The notes beneath the pieces were generated by a model. It did no database searches. It saw nothing but the letters and a program-made list of their open reading frames with translations, and was not told where the DNA came from. DNA of 64,000 nucleotides from Sporanaerobium hydrogeniformans (GTDB taxonomy: Bacteria > Bacillota > Clostridia > Lachnospirales > Cellulosilyticaceae), in contig NZ_PEDL01000013.1 of assembly GCF_002735925.1 (NCBI RefSeq), positions 1 to 64,000 on the forward strand. Direction: 5' to 3'. The position numbers and the translations under genes are program-made. Below are positions 34,309-42,925 of the stretch, piece after piece. The first letter of the stretch is position 1; every line of letters begins with the position of its first letter.

Positions 34309-35436
34309 GTGGAAAAAAATAAGAAAGTATTATTCGTAGCAGGAGTAGATATACATATCAAGTATTTCCATCTTCCTTATCTACACTATTTTAAAGAACA
34401 AGGGTATGAAGTACATGTAGCTACCAATAGCTCTGCAGCTCTGCCTTATTGTGATAGAAAGCATGGAATCAGTATGGCAAGGAGTCCTTTTAAAGCTTGC
34501 AATATACACGGATATAAAGAGTTAAAGAAACTTATAGAGAGAGAAAACTTTGAGCTTATTCATTGTCATATGCCTATGGCAGCTTTTTTAACACGGCTAG
34601 CAGCTAAAAGAAACCGTAAAACTGGAACAAAGGTTATTTATACGGCTCATGGGTTTCATTTCTTTAAAGGGGCTCCTCTTCTTAACTGGCTTATCTATTA
34701 TCCTATTGAAAAAGTATTAGCTCATTATACGGATTGCTTAATCACCATTAATGAAGAGGATTTTTTTAGAGCAAGGAAACATAGATTTGCAGCTAAACAG
34801 ATTGAAAAGGTGAATGGTGTGGGAATTGATTTAAAACGTTTCAAAGCTGTTTCAGTAGAAGAAAAACAAGATTTGCGAAAAAGGTATGGATATGAAAAAG
34901 AAGATTTTATCCTTATGTATGTAGCTGAAATAAGAAAGCAAAAGGGGCAGCAGGAGCTGATTGAATGTATCCCAAGGCTTAAGGAATATATACCTCATCT
35001 CAAATTACTCTTAGTAGGTGGAGATGGTAGAAACGGTTATTGCCAAAAGCTTTGCAAAGAATTACAGGTAGAAGAGCAAATAGATTTCTTAGGTTTAAGA
35101 AATGACATCCCCCAGCTTTTAAGCATAGCAGATCTTTATGTAGCTCCTAGTCAAAGAGAAGGCTTACCTGTTAATGTCATGGAAGCAATAGCAAGTGGTC
35201 TACCTATCTGTGCCACAAAAATAAGAGGACATGTGGATTTAATTCAAGACGAGGTGAATGGGAAACTATTTGAAAAAGGAAACAAGGAAGAACTGATTTC
35301 AATTATTTGTGAGATTTATGCTAAAAAAACAAAGGTAGCAAGTTGGATACAGCAAGAATTAATAGATGTGAAAAGATACGAAATAGATAATGTGAAACAA
35401 GCTCTAGTAAAAATATATGAAGCATATATCAAGTAA
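34309..35436 (+). CDS. Glycosyltransferase family 4 (EpsD-like)
   Basis: I prefer the GTG at 34309, preceded by AAAGGTGG, over the TTG at 34291; it gives 375 residues with a typical start VEKNKKVLFVAGVDIHIKYF. The GT-B fold is complete: an acceptor domain with HCHMPMAAFLTRLAAKR and YTAHGFHFFKGAPLLN, and a donor domain with REGLPVNVMEAIASGLP near 285. It resembles EpsD/CpsF-type retaining enzymes that add HexNAc or glucose to a lipid-linked precursor. The real donor is unknown. Confidence 0.93.
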   Translation: MEKNKKVLFVAGVDIHIKYFHLPYLHYFKEQGYEVHVATNSSAALPYCDRKHGISMARSPFKACNIHGYKELKKLIERENFELIHCHMPMAAFLTRLAAKRNRKTGTKVIYTAHGFHFFKGAPLLNWLIYYPIEKVLAHYTDCLITINEEDFFRARKHRFAAKQIEKVNGVGIDLKRFKAVSVEEKQDLRKRYGYEKEDFILMYVAEIRKQKGQQELIECIPRLKEYIPHLKLLLVGGDGRNGYCQKLCKELQVEEQIDFLGLRNDIPQLLSIADLYVAPSQREGLPVNVMEAIASGLPICATKIRGHVDLIQDEVNGKLFEKGNKEELISIICEIYAKKTKVASWIQQELIDVKRYEIDNVKQALVKIYEAYIK

Positions 35437-35451
35437 ATAAAGGAGAGTGCC

Positions 35452-36453
35452 ATGCCTAAAATAAGTATTATTATACCTGTTTACAATGTAGAAAAATATC
35501 TTAAGCAATGTATAGAAAGTGTACTTAATCAGAGTTTTAAAGAGATAGAGATTTTATTGGTTAATGATGGTTCTACAGATAAAAGTGGCGATATATGTGA
35601 TGAGTATGCAAGAAAAGATAATAGGATTAAGGTTATTCATAAAATAAATGGTGGACTTTCAGACGCTAGAAATGTTGGAACATTAGCGGCTACGGGAGAG
35701 TATCTTATGTATTTGGATTCAGACGATTTTTGGATAGAAGGATGTCTAGAAGATATACAGGATATTCTACTTAGGAATCCACAGGTAGAAGTAGTACTTT
35801 GTAAATTTGCTAAGTACTATAAAAAAGATAGGATTATAATTAAACCTGCTTTATATGATGAAACTAGAATTTTGGGAAGAAGTAAAGAAGAGGTTTTGAA
35901 TTACCTATTTGAAACAGAGCAGTATGAACCTTCTGCAAGTTTGAAGGTACTCAATAGAGAGTTTATAATTAAGAATAATTTATTATTCCAAGTAGGACTC
36001 CTAAGTGAGGATATTGAGTGGAATCTACGTATGATGTTAGCAGCTCACTCTTTTGCATCCTATAACAAAGCATTTTATATGTATAGACAAAATAGAGTAG
36101 GCTCTATAAGTAATACCGGAAGTATAAAACATATTGCAAACCTAGTAGCCATTTGCAGTCTTTATAAAAAAGCAGCTGAAGGAGTAGGAGATGAGCAACT
36201 AAAAATAAATTTACTAGATTATAGTGCATTCCAGATGAGTATTGCATTACTAAAGTTTAGCACATTAAATAAAGAGCAAAGAGCTAAAATAGAAAAAGAT
36301 ATTAATCAGGCTAAGCACTATCTATCCTATGCTATAAGAGGAAAACAAAAAAAAATACATCTTATTTATAAAATAATAGGTAGAAAAATAGTTCTCTTAT
36401 TTAAAGGCTATTACATAGTAAACAAATATTTATATGACATAGGTATTTCGTGA
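35452..36453 (+). CDS. Glycosyltransferase family 2
   Basis: A 333-residue GT-A enzyme with N-terminal signature ISIIIPVYNVEKYLKQCIES, VNDGSTDKSGDICDEYA, NGGLSDARNVG and the metal-binding DSDDFW near 97. SEDIEWNLRMM near 183 is the usual acceptor-loop ED motif. AAGGAG precedes the ATG. It probably adds one residue of the repeat unit in the cytoplasm. The C-terminal ~100 residues are basic and amphipathic. Confidence 0.93.
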   Translation: MPKISIIIPVYNVEKYLKQCIESVLNQSFKEIEILLVNDGSTDKSGDICDEYARKDNRIKVIHKINGGLSDARNVGTLAATGEYLMYLDSDDFWIEGCLEDIQDILLRNPQVEVVLCKFAKYYKKDRIIIKPALYDETRILGRSKEEVLNYLFETEQYEPSASLKVLNREFIIKNNLLFQVGLLSEDIEWNLRMMLAAHSFASYNKAFYMYRQNRVGSISNTGSIKHIANLVAICSLYKKAAEGVGDEQLKINLLDYSAFQMSIALLKFSTLNKEQRAKIEKDINQAKHYLSYAIRGKQKKIHLIYKIIGRKIVLLFKGYYIVNKYLYDIGIS

Positions 36454-36466
36454 AAGGAGAAGTAAT

Positions 36467-37222
36467 GTGGAAACTCAAAAAATACCTAAAATTATACATT
36501 ACTGTTGGTTTGGGAAAAAAGAATTACCTAGCTTAGAAAAAGTAATGTTAAAGACATGGAAAGAAAAGTTACCAGATTATGAACTTATAAAATGGGATGA
36601 AGAAAGATTTGATATAAAGAGTCAGAAATATGTTAAAGAAGCATATGAAAAGGGAAAATATGCATTTGTAAGTGACTATGTCCGATTATATGCATTGTAT
36701 CAATATGGAGGGATCTATATGGATACAGATGTAGAAGTATTAAAAGATTTGAGCCCATTATTAGAAAATGATGGATTTATAGGGTTTGAAAGTATTAAAT
36801 ATATAGGGACTTCTCTAATAGCAGCAAAACCTAACAATCAACTTATAAAGGCATTACTAGAAAGTTATAAGGATAAAACCTTTATAAAGGACGATGGAAC
36901 CTTAAATATAACAACAAACGTGCAATATATAACAAGTTATTTACAATCCGAGGGGATTATACTTAATAATCACTACCAGAAGATAGAACACTTTAGTATT
37001 TATCCAAAAGATTTTTTCTCCCCTAAAAGCCTTGTTACAGGTAAAATAAAGTGTACTTCTAATACTTATACAATACATCATTTTTCGGCGTCATGGATGG
37101 ATTCAAAGGATAAGCTTAAAATAAAAATTTCTCCTGTATTAAACATCTTAAGAAAAGTATTAATAGCTATTATAGGAGAAGATAATTTTAATAAAATTAG
37201 ATTAAAAATTAAATTTATATAA
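36467..37222 (+). CDS. GT32-like capsular glycosyltransferase (DXD)
   Basis: GTG start; 251 residues. KIPKIIHYCWFGKKELP at the N-terminus, YAFVSDYVRLYALYQYGGIY and the DTDVEVL metal motif near 86 define the Gly_transf_sug/OCH1-like family. Members transfer hexoses in capsular or LPS synthesis. AAGGAGAAG precedes the GTG. It lies 13 bp after the GT2 gene and 16 bp before another, in one operon. Confidence 0.92.
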   Translation: METQKIPKIIHYCWFGKKELPSLEKVMLKTWKEKLPDYELIKWDEERFDIKSQKYVKEAYEKGKYAFVSDYVRLYALYQYGGIYMDTDVEVLKDLSPLLENDGFIGFESIKYIGTSLIAAKPNNQLIKALLESYKDKTFIKDDGTLNITTNVQYITSYLQSEGIILNNHYQKIEHFSIYPKDFFSPKSLVTGKIKCTSNTYTIHHFSASWMDSKDKLKIKISPVLNILRKVLIAIIGEDNFNKIRLKIKFI

Positions 37223-37238
37223 ATTAAAGAGGGTATTT

Positions 37239-38192
37239 ATGGATAAGTATAAAATAACTGTTTTTACTCCTACATATAACAGGCAACGTTTTTTGAAGAG
37301 ACTATATGAGTCCTTATGTACTCAGACATATAGTGATTTTGAGTGGCTAATAGTTGATGATGGTTCTACTGATAGTACAGAGGAATATATAAAGAAGCTA
37401 ATAAAGAGTTGTGACAAGTTTACTATTAACTATATAAAACAACCTAATGGGGGAAAGCATCGGGCAATTAATAAAGGTATACACATGGCTAAGGGTGAAC
37501 TTTTTTTAATCGTAGACTCAGATGATTACTTAACTAATCAAGCACTAGAAAAAGTGGTGTATTGGGAAAATACATTAAAAAACGAAAAAGTAAAATTCAG
37601 TGGTATAAGTGGTCTTAGAGTTAAAGAGACGGGTGAGCTTATAGGAACAACGTTTAATGGTATGTACAAAGATACTACTTATATAGAACGAACAAAATAT
37701 GGCATTACAGGGGACAAATCGGAAGTTTTTTATACAGAGGTAATGAGAAAATATCCTTTTCCTGAATTTGAAGGAGAAAAATTTCTAACAGAAGCAGTAG
37801 TATGGAATCGAATGGCCGTAGATGGGTATTTAATGAGATGGACCAATGAACCCTTCTATATATGTGAATATAGAGAAGATGGTTTGACACATCAAGGGCA
37901 GGAAAAAAATAAGAATAACTTTGAGGGATTTACTCTTTGGTGCAAGGAATGGTTAGAATATACAAATTCTTGGATTTTAAAGTGTAAAATTATAGGACTT
38001 TATACATGGACAGGACGAAACAAAGGAATGAGCTATAAAGCATTAGAAGATAAGTTACAGGTTAATAGAATCTTACAGATAGGACTTTATATGATGACAC
38101 ATCTCTACAAGGGGATCCAATATATTAAAAGTTGTTTGAATAAGTTGAGGAGGAAAAATGAACATACTTTTGAGAATGCAAATTTGGATTAA
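37239..38192 (+). CDS. Glycosyltransferase family 2
   Basis: The 317-residue GT-A protein has KITVFTPTYNRQRFLKRLYE, VDDGSTDSTEEYI, QPNGGKHRAINKGI and VDSDDYL, all in the N-terminal 100 residues. The GKHRAIN variant is typical of the subgroup found in capsule clusters. Its last 35 bp overlap the next gene in another frame, which suggests translational coupling. Confidence 0.92.
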   Translation: MDKYKITVFTPTYNRQRFLKRLYESLCTQTYSDFEWLIVDDGSTDSTEEYIKKLIKSCDKFTINYIKQPNGGKHRAINKGIHMAKGELFLIVDSDDYLTNQALEKVVYWENTLKNEKVKFSGISGLRVKETGELIGTTFNGMYKDTTYIERTKYGITGDKSEVFYTEVMRKYPFPEFEGEKFLTEAVVWNRMAVDGYLMRWTNEPFYICEYREDGLTHQGQEKNKNNFEGFTLWCKEWLEYTNSWILKCKIIGLYTWTGRNKGMSYKALEDKLQVNRILQIGLYMMTHLYKGIQYIKSCLNKLRRKNEHTFENANLD

Positions 38193-38913
38193 AGTTATAA
38201 TGAGTTTTTTGCTTTCTATGAGGGGGTGCCAAAAGGCAAAATTTTATACCTGCAAAGAAACGGTAGAGTATATAGTAGATAAAAAAGTATCTTTAATACG
38301 ATTTGGAGATGGGGAATTTAATATCATGAGAGGAGAATCTATTTCTTATCAAGGATATTCCAAAGCACTAGGAGCAGGATTAAAAGCTCTTGTGAGAGAC
38401 TTTAAAGAAAAACAAACTCCCTATTTAGTGTGTATGCCAGCTTATTTCCTTTCCGTTAAGGGAATGAAATTATTAAAAAAAAGAGTATACATTGCCTGTT
38501 GGTCGAGGGCCAGAAGGATGTTTAATAAGGATTATGATTATGATGTAACCTATGGAGACTCCTTTTTATTTAGCCAAGGTAATGAGGCAATATATAGTGA
38601 CATATGGAAAAATGAGAACCAGGTAGTATTTGTGCATCATGATGAGCTTTATGCTAAGAAATTTTTTGATAGATATAACATAAGGTATAAATTTGTGAAG
38701 GTGCCTTCTGTAGATGCTTTTACTCACAAAGAGAGCATAGTTAGAAATATTGAGAAATCAATAGAGAATTTATCTAATAAAAAAACATGTATTTTAATAT
38801 CTGCTGGCCCATGTGCAAAACTATTAGTTAAAGAGTTAGCAGAAAAAGGATACTGGGCTATAGATACTGGACATTGCTGGGATGCTCCACTTCATAGCAT
38901 ACCAAGTAAATAG
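38158..38913 (+). CDS. GT-D fold (DUF1792/SP_1767-like) glycosyltransferase
   Basis: The 251-residue protein carries the hallmark VSLIRFGDGEFNIMRGESIS near residues 44-63 and CMPAYFL, YGDSFLFSQGN and ILISAGPCAKLLVKEL. These match the GT-D glycosyltransferases first described for streptococcal SRR-adhesin glycosylation (DUF1792), which carry a DXE motif (here D-G-E). Its ATG lies after GAGGAGG inside the preceding gene, a 35-bp overlap. Relatives act on proteins or glycans; which applies here is not decided. Confidence 0.88.
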   Translation: MNILLRMQIWIKVIMSFLLSMRGCQKAKFYTCKETVEYIVDKKVSLIRFGDGEFNIMRGESISYQGYSKALGAGLKALVRDFKEKQTPYLVCMPAYFLSVKGMKLLKKRVYIACWSRARRMFNKDYDYDVTYGDSFLFSQGNEAIYSDIWKNENQVVFVHHDELYAKKFFDRYNIRYKFVKVPSVDAFTHKESIVRNIEKSIENLSNKKTCILISAGPCAKLLVKELAEKGYWAIDTGHCWDAPLHSIPSK

Positions 38914-38929
38914 AATAGGAAATAAAATA

Positions 38930-40312
38930 ATGATGAGTAATACAAAAAGATTTTTAAAGACTTCCGGAGTATATTTTTTAGGTAACGTTTTTACCAAAAT
39001 GATTTCTTTTTTGCTTTTACCTCTTTATACGAGCAAACTAGATACAAAAAGCTTTGGATACTATGATCTAAGTATATCCCTTATAAGTTTAGTTGTGCCA
39101 ATAGTATTTTTTCAAATATGGGATGGGGTATTTCGGTTTATTTTTGACTATGAACAAGAAGAAAATAAGTACGAGGTTATTTCTAATGGGCTGGTCATAC
39201 AAGTAGTGGGAGTATGTTTATATACACTCTTAGTATATATAGTAGAAATTGAATATAAAGGTTTGATTTATTTAACCGGAATAAGTACGGCTATGACTTA
39301 TTTTTATGCTGTGGTTGCGAGGGGATTTACACAAAATAAATTATTTGTTTTAAGCGGGACAATCAATAGTGTAATCAGCATACTAGTCAATGTGGTTATG
39401 ATAGGGTTGTTTGATGGAGGAATAGAATCCTTATATATAGCCAGTGTTTTAGGAGCAGTTACACAAATCATTATTATAGAAAGTAGGATAAAAGTATTAA
39501 AATACTTTAAAATTTCTAGCCTATCCATGTCCTTAATCAAGGATATGTTGAAATTTGCCATACCCATAGGAGTGAGTACGGTAGCCTACTGGTTACTGAG
39601 TGGATTAACACGACTTACCATTACAGCTTCTATAGGCGTACAAGCAAATGGTCTATATGCAGTGGCAAATAAGTTTGGAAGTATATTAGTATTAGGGTTT
39701 GGGGTATTTGAATTTGCTTGGAATGAACTTTCTTATACCATAGTAAAGGATGTAGATAAACATAGAATATATGAAACAGGAGCAAATTTAATATTAAAAG
39801 TACTACTCATGGGAACAGCAATAGCTCTTCCAGCTATATCTATGCTTTTTCCATATATTATTAACGAACAGTATCATGATGCAAATACGATCATACCTCC
39901 CGTTATATTAGGAGTAGTAGCTAATTCATATGCATCTTTTTTAGGGACTATTTTTTTAGCTAATAAAAATAGTTTTTTTGTTTCCATATCCACGATTTGT
40001 TCTGCTATTATTAACATGTTAGCATTAAGTATATTAGTGCCTTTGTTTGGTCTCATGGGAGCGGTACATGCCTTGATGATTAGCTTTATAGCGAATGCAT
40101 GTTTACGTATGATTGTCGTTAAAAAGCTATATAACATAGATATTAATTTAATAGTTGTTTTGGGTGGAGTGACCGTGCTTGGAATGGCATCTATCCTATA
40201 TTATATACAAAATTGTACATATAGTATTTTCTTTATATTGATTGCCATCCTTATATCACTTTGGGTTTTTAAGAATTGGATAAAAAATATTTTTGGCAAT
40301 TTATCAAAGTAG
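38930..40312 (+). CDS. Wzx-type oligosaccharide flippase
   Basis: Starting at the ATG at 38930 gives 460 residues; the longer frame from 38882 overlaps the previous gene and has no ribosome site. About 12-14 helices, with the N-terminal pattern TKRFLKTSGVYFLGNVFTKM and LPLYTSKLDTKSFGYYDL typical of MOP/MATE-superfamily polysaccharide exporters. It should flip the lipid-linked repeat unit for the ligase/polymerase-like proteins at either end of this cluster. It sits just before galE. Confidence 0.92.
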   Translation: MMSNTKRFLKTSGVYFLGNVFTKMISFLLLPLYTSKLDTKSFGYYDLSISLISLVVPIVFFQIWDGVFRFIFDYEQEENKYEVISNGLVIQVVGVCLYTLLVYIVEIEYKGLIYLTGISTAMTYFYAVVARGFTQNKLFVLSGTINSVISILVNVVMIGLFDGGIESLYIASVLGAVTQIIIIESRIKVLKYFKISSLSMSLIKDMLKFAIPIGVSTVAYWLLSGLTRLTITASIGVQANGLYAVANKFGSILVLGFGVFEFAWNELSYTIVKDVDKHRIYETGANLILKVLLMGTAIALPAISMLFPYIINEQYHDANTIIPPVILGVVANSYASFLGTIFLANKNSFFVSISTICSAIINMLALSILVPLFGLMGAVHALMISFIANACLRMIVVKKLYNIDINLIVVLGGVTVLGMASILYYIQNCTYSIFFILIAILISLWVFKNWIKNIFGNLSK

Positions 40313-40325
40313 GGAGGATTGTACG

Positions 40326-41339
40326 ATGATATTAATAACAGGTGGGATGGGTTATATTGGAAGTCATACAGTGGTTGAGCTTGTAAATAGTGGATATGAA
40401 GTCATCATTCTAGATAATTTAAGTAATTCAAAGCGTAGTGTGCTAGAGAAGCTAGAGTTTTTAACAGGGAATTCCCTTACTTTTTATGAGCAAGATTTAA
40501 GAGACAAAGAGAAGTTAAGAATGGTCTTTCAAAAGCATGAGATTGAAGCAGTCATTCATTTTGCAGGGCTTAAGGCGGTGGGAGAATCCATTAAAGAGCC
40601 TTTAGCTTACTATGATAATAATGTGATAGGGACACTGGTGCTTTGTGAGGTAATGCAGGAGTTTGGGTGCAAGCAACTGGTGTTTTCCTCATCTGCTACC
40701 GTTTACGGGATGGCAAATGAAGTGCCTTTTAGAGAGGACATGCCATTATCCACTACGAACCCTTATGGTACAACGAAGTGGATGATTGAACGTATTTTAC
40801 AGGATCTTTATAGGGCAGATCAAACGTGGCGAATAATGCTATTAAGGTATTTTAATCCTATAGGAGCTCATGCAAGTAGGTTAATCGGTGAGATGCCTCA
40901 AGGTATTCCTAATAATCTAGTTCCTTATGTAATGCAAGTAGCAGTAGGGGAGCTTGAGTGTTTGCAGGTGTACGGAAAAGACTACCCAACAGCAGATGGA
41001 ACAGGTGTAAGAGACTATGTGCATGTAGTAGATCTAGCCAAGGGACATTTGTGTGCTTTGGATTACATACAGAGACATGAAGGGATTGAAACAGTTAATT
41101 TAGGGACAGGAAAGGGCTACAGCGTACTTGAAGTGGTTAAGACCTTTGAAGCAATCAGCAAAAAAAAGATTCATTACACCATAGAGCCTAGAAGAGCAGG
41201 AGATATTGCAATTTGCTATGCCGACACAACCAAGGCAAAAAAGCTTCTACAGTGGGAGGCAAAAAAGAGCCTCCAAGAAATGTGCACAGATAGTTGGCAC
41301 TTTATAAAGGCTAAAAAGGATGAGGAGCACTCCCTGTGA
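40326..41339 (+). CDS. galE: UDP-glucose 4-epimerase
   Basis: ATG at 40326 follows GGGAGGATTGTACG and yields 337 residues. NAD-binding ITGGMGYIGSHT at residues 4-15, catalytic SSSATVYG and YGTTKW (Tyr and Lys of the SDR dyad near 147-151), and C-terminal RRAGDIAICYADTTKAK are standard GalE. It supplies UDP-galactose (or UDP-GalNAc) from UDP-glucose made by GalU. It ends the plus-strand operon and is followed by a terminator shared with the convergent gene. Confidence 0.96.
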   Translation: MILITGGMGYIGSHTVVELVNSGYEVIILDNLSNSKRSVLEKLEFLTGNSLTFYEQDLRDKEKLRMVFQKHEIEAVIHFAGLKAVGESIKEPLAYYDNNVIGTLVLCEVMQEFGCKQLVFSSSATVYGMANEVPFREDMPLSTTNPYGTTKWMIERILQDLYRADQTWRIMLLRYFNPIGAHASRLIGEMPQGIPNNLVPYVMQVAVGELECLQVYGKDYPTADGTGVRDYVHVVDLAKGHLCALDYIQRHEGIETVNLGTGKGYSVLEVVKTFEAISKKKIHYTIEPRRAGDIAICYADTTKAKKLLQWEAKKSLQEMCTDSWHFIKAKKDEEHSL

Positions 41340-41360
41340 GCGTGTCTCCCATCCTTTTTT
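41313..41360. terminator. Terminator between convergent galE and sugar transferase gene
   Basis: AAAAAGGATG plus GGAG pairs imperfectly with CTCC plus CATCCTTTTTT. The stem includes the galE stop and can serve the minus-strand gene as well because of the A-run on its left. Confidence 0.75.
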
Positions 41361-42756
41361 AATACGCATTTTTATTGATAAAGCCACTCCATAGTGTCAT
41401 AAGGATAATCTTAAAATCAAAAGACAGTGTCCAGTTTTCTATGTAATAAAGGTCGTGGGCAATGCGGTCTTCGATGGAGGTATCTCCGCGGTAGCCATTG
41501 ACCTGGGCCCAACCGGTGATGCCGGGACGGACTTGGTGCTTAATCATATAGCGAGGCACCTCTTGCTTAAATTTTTCTACAAAATAAGGACGCTCTGGAC
41601 GGGGACCCACCACGGACATTTCTCCCTTTAGGACGTTAAAAAATTGCGGGAGCTCATCGATGCTAGTACGTCTCATAAAGCTGCCCCACCACGTTTTACG
41701 AGGGTCATCCTTGGTGGTCCATTTATCCTTTTCTTCCTCATCTGTTTGAACACGCATAGAGCGAAATTTATACATCCAAAAGCTTTTACGGTTAGCCCCC
41801 ACTCTTTCTTGCTTAAAGAGGATGGGTCCTGGGGAAGAACATTTAATCATAACTGCGCAAAAGATAAGGAGCGGACTGATAAGGAAGATAGCTACTAGAG
41901 AAAAGGCAATGTCAAAGGCACGTTTTAAAAAGCTGCAAAACGGATTATCCAGTGGCACATGACGGGTATCAATGATGGGCAGGCCATCTAAGTCATCTAT
42001 GTAAGGCTTTGCAGGGACATATTTGTGATAGTAAGGAATGATATGGGTTTTAACTCCGCTTGTTTCACAAACCTTGAGGAGGGTCCCTAGCTGCTCGGCA
42101 CTGTTTTCATCGGTAGCAATCATCACGATATCTGCATAATATTTAGTTAAAATGTGAGGGAGGTCTTCTACATTCCCTAAAATAGGATAACCACCAAAAA
42201 CGCTGCTCTTACGTCCATCACTACGAATGATGCCTAGGATGTTATAACCCCAGTAAGGATGCGCTTTAATTTTATCTAGGAGCTGAGCAGTTGTAGGGGA
42301 AGTACCTACAACCAAACAGTGTTTAAGGTTAAAGCCTCTTTTACGATAATGTCTTAATAGGTAGCGGATACAGCCTCTTTCAAAGAGGGTGCCACCTATA
42401 TTAAAAATAAGGAATAGTCCCAAATTATAACGTGAGAAATCAGATAAGTCAAAAAAGAAAAGCCCTAAGGTTAAAATCAAAAAACCTAATAAATTTGCAA
42501 CGAGTATGCTGTAGATTTCTTGGGCAAAGGGTTTAATACGCCTTGAATGGTAGAGGTCAAACACACTATAAAGGATAAAATACACGGGAAGCATCAGGAG
42601 GATAGGCAGGAAATTGCGTATAAATTCCAGAGTAATAATACCATCCTTCATGATGAAAAATCGCACATAATAAGCGGCTAAAAAGGCTACCACAATCATA
42701 AGCATATCCAGGATAACCTGTAAACTATTTAAATATTTTTGGTTTTGACGAATCAT
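41359..42756 (-). CDS. Polytopic undecaprenyl-phosphate glucose/galactose phosphotransferase (WcaJ-like)
   Basis: Start ATG at plus 42754-42756 after AGAGGTG gives 465 residues; the ORF extends 10 codons further upstream without a ribosome site. Four N-terminal helices (about 10-120), a Rossmann-like CoA-binding-like middle domain (HCLVVGTSPTTAQLLDKIKA) and a C-terminal phosphoglycosyl transferase domain (GPILFKQERVGANRKSFWMY, RPGITGWAQVNGYRGDTS) match WcaJ/WbaP. It starts glycan assembly by putting hexose-1-P on undecaprenyl phosphate. It is the only minus-strand gene in the glycan locus and the second initiating enzyme there. Confidence 0.95.
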   Translation of the reverse strand: MIRQNQKYLNSLQVILDMLMIVVAFLAAYYVRFFIMKDGIITLEFIRNFLPILLMLPVYFILYSVFDLYHSRRIKPFAQEIYSILVANLLGFLILTLGLFFFDLSDFSRYNLGLFLIFNIGGTLFERGCIRYLLRHYRKRGFNLKHCLVVGTSPTTAQLLDKIKAHPYWGYNILGIIRSDGRKSSVFGGYPILGNVEDLPHILTKYYADIVMIATDENSAEQLGTLLKVCETSGVKTHIIPYYHKYVPAKPYIDDLDGLPIIDTRHVPLDNPFCSFLKRAFDIAFSLVAIFLISPLLIFCAVMIKCSSPGPILFKQERVGANRKSFWMYKFRSMRVQTDEEEKDKWTTKDDPRKTWWGSFMRRTSIDELPQFFNVLKGEMSVVGPRPERPYFVEKFKQEVPRYMIKHQVRPGITGWAQVNGYRGDTSIEDRIAHDLYYIENWTLSFDFKIILMTLWSGFINKNAY

Positions 42757-42925
42757 GTAAACACCTCTTTCTACTGCTTTCATCATTATAGCATAAATGC
42801 TGGGAAATATTATAGTAATTTATCCCATTAGGTAGAAAGTTAAGGGGAAAGGTGTTATACTAAAACAAAAAAAATCCATGTTATATGGAGACAGAGTAAC
42901 TCATTTATAGGGGGATTGACGAATC

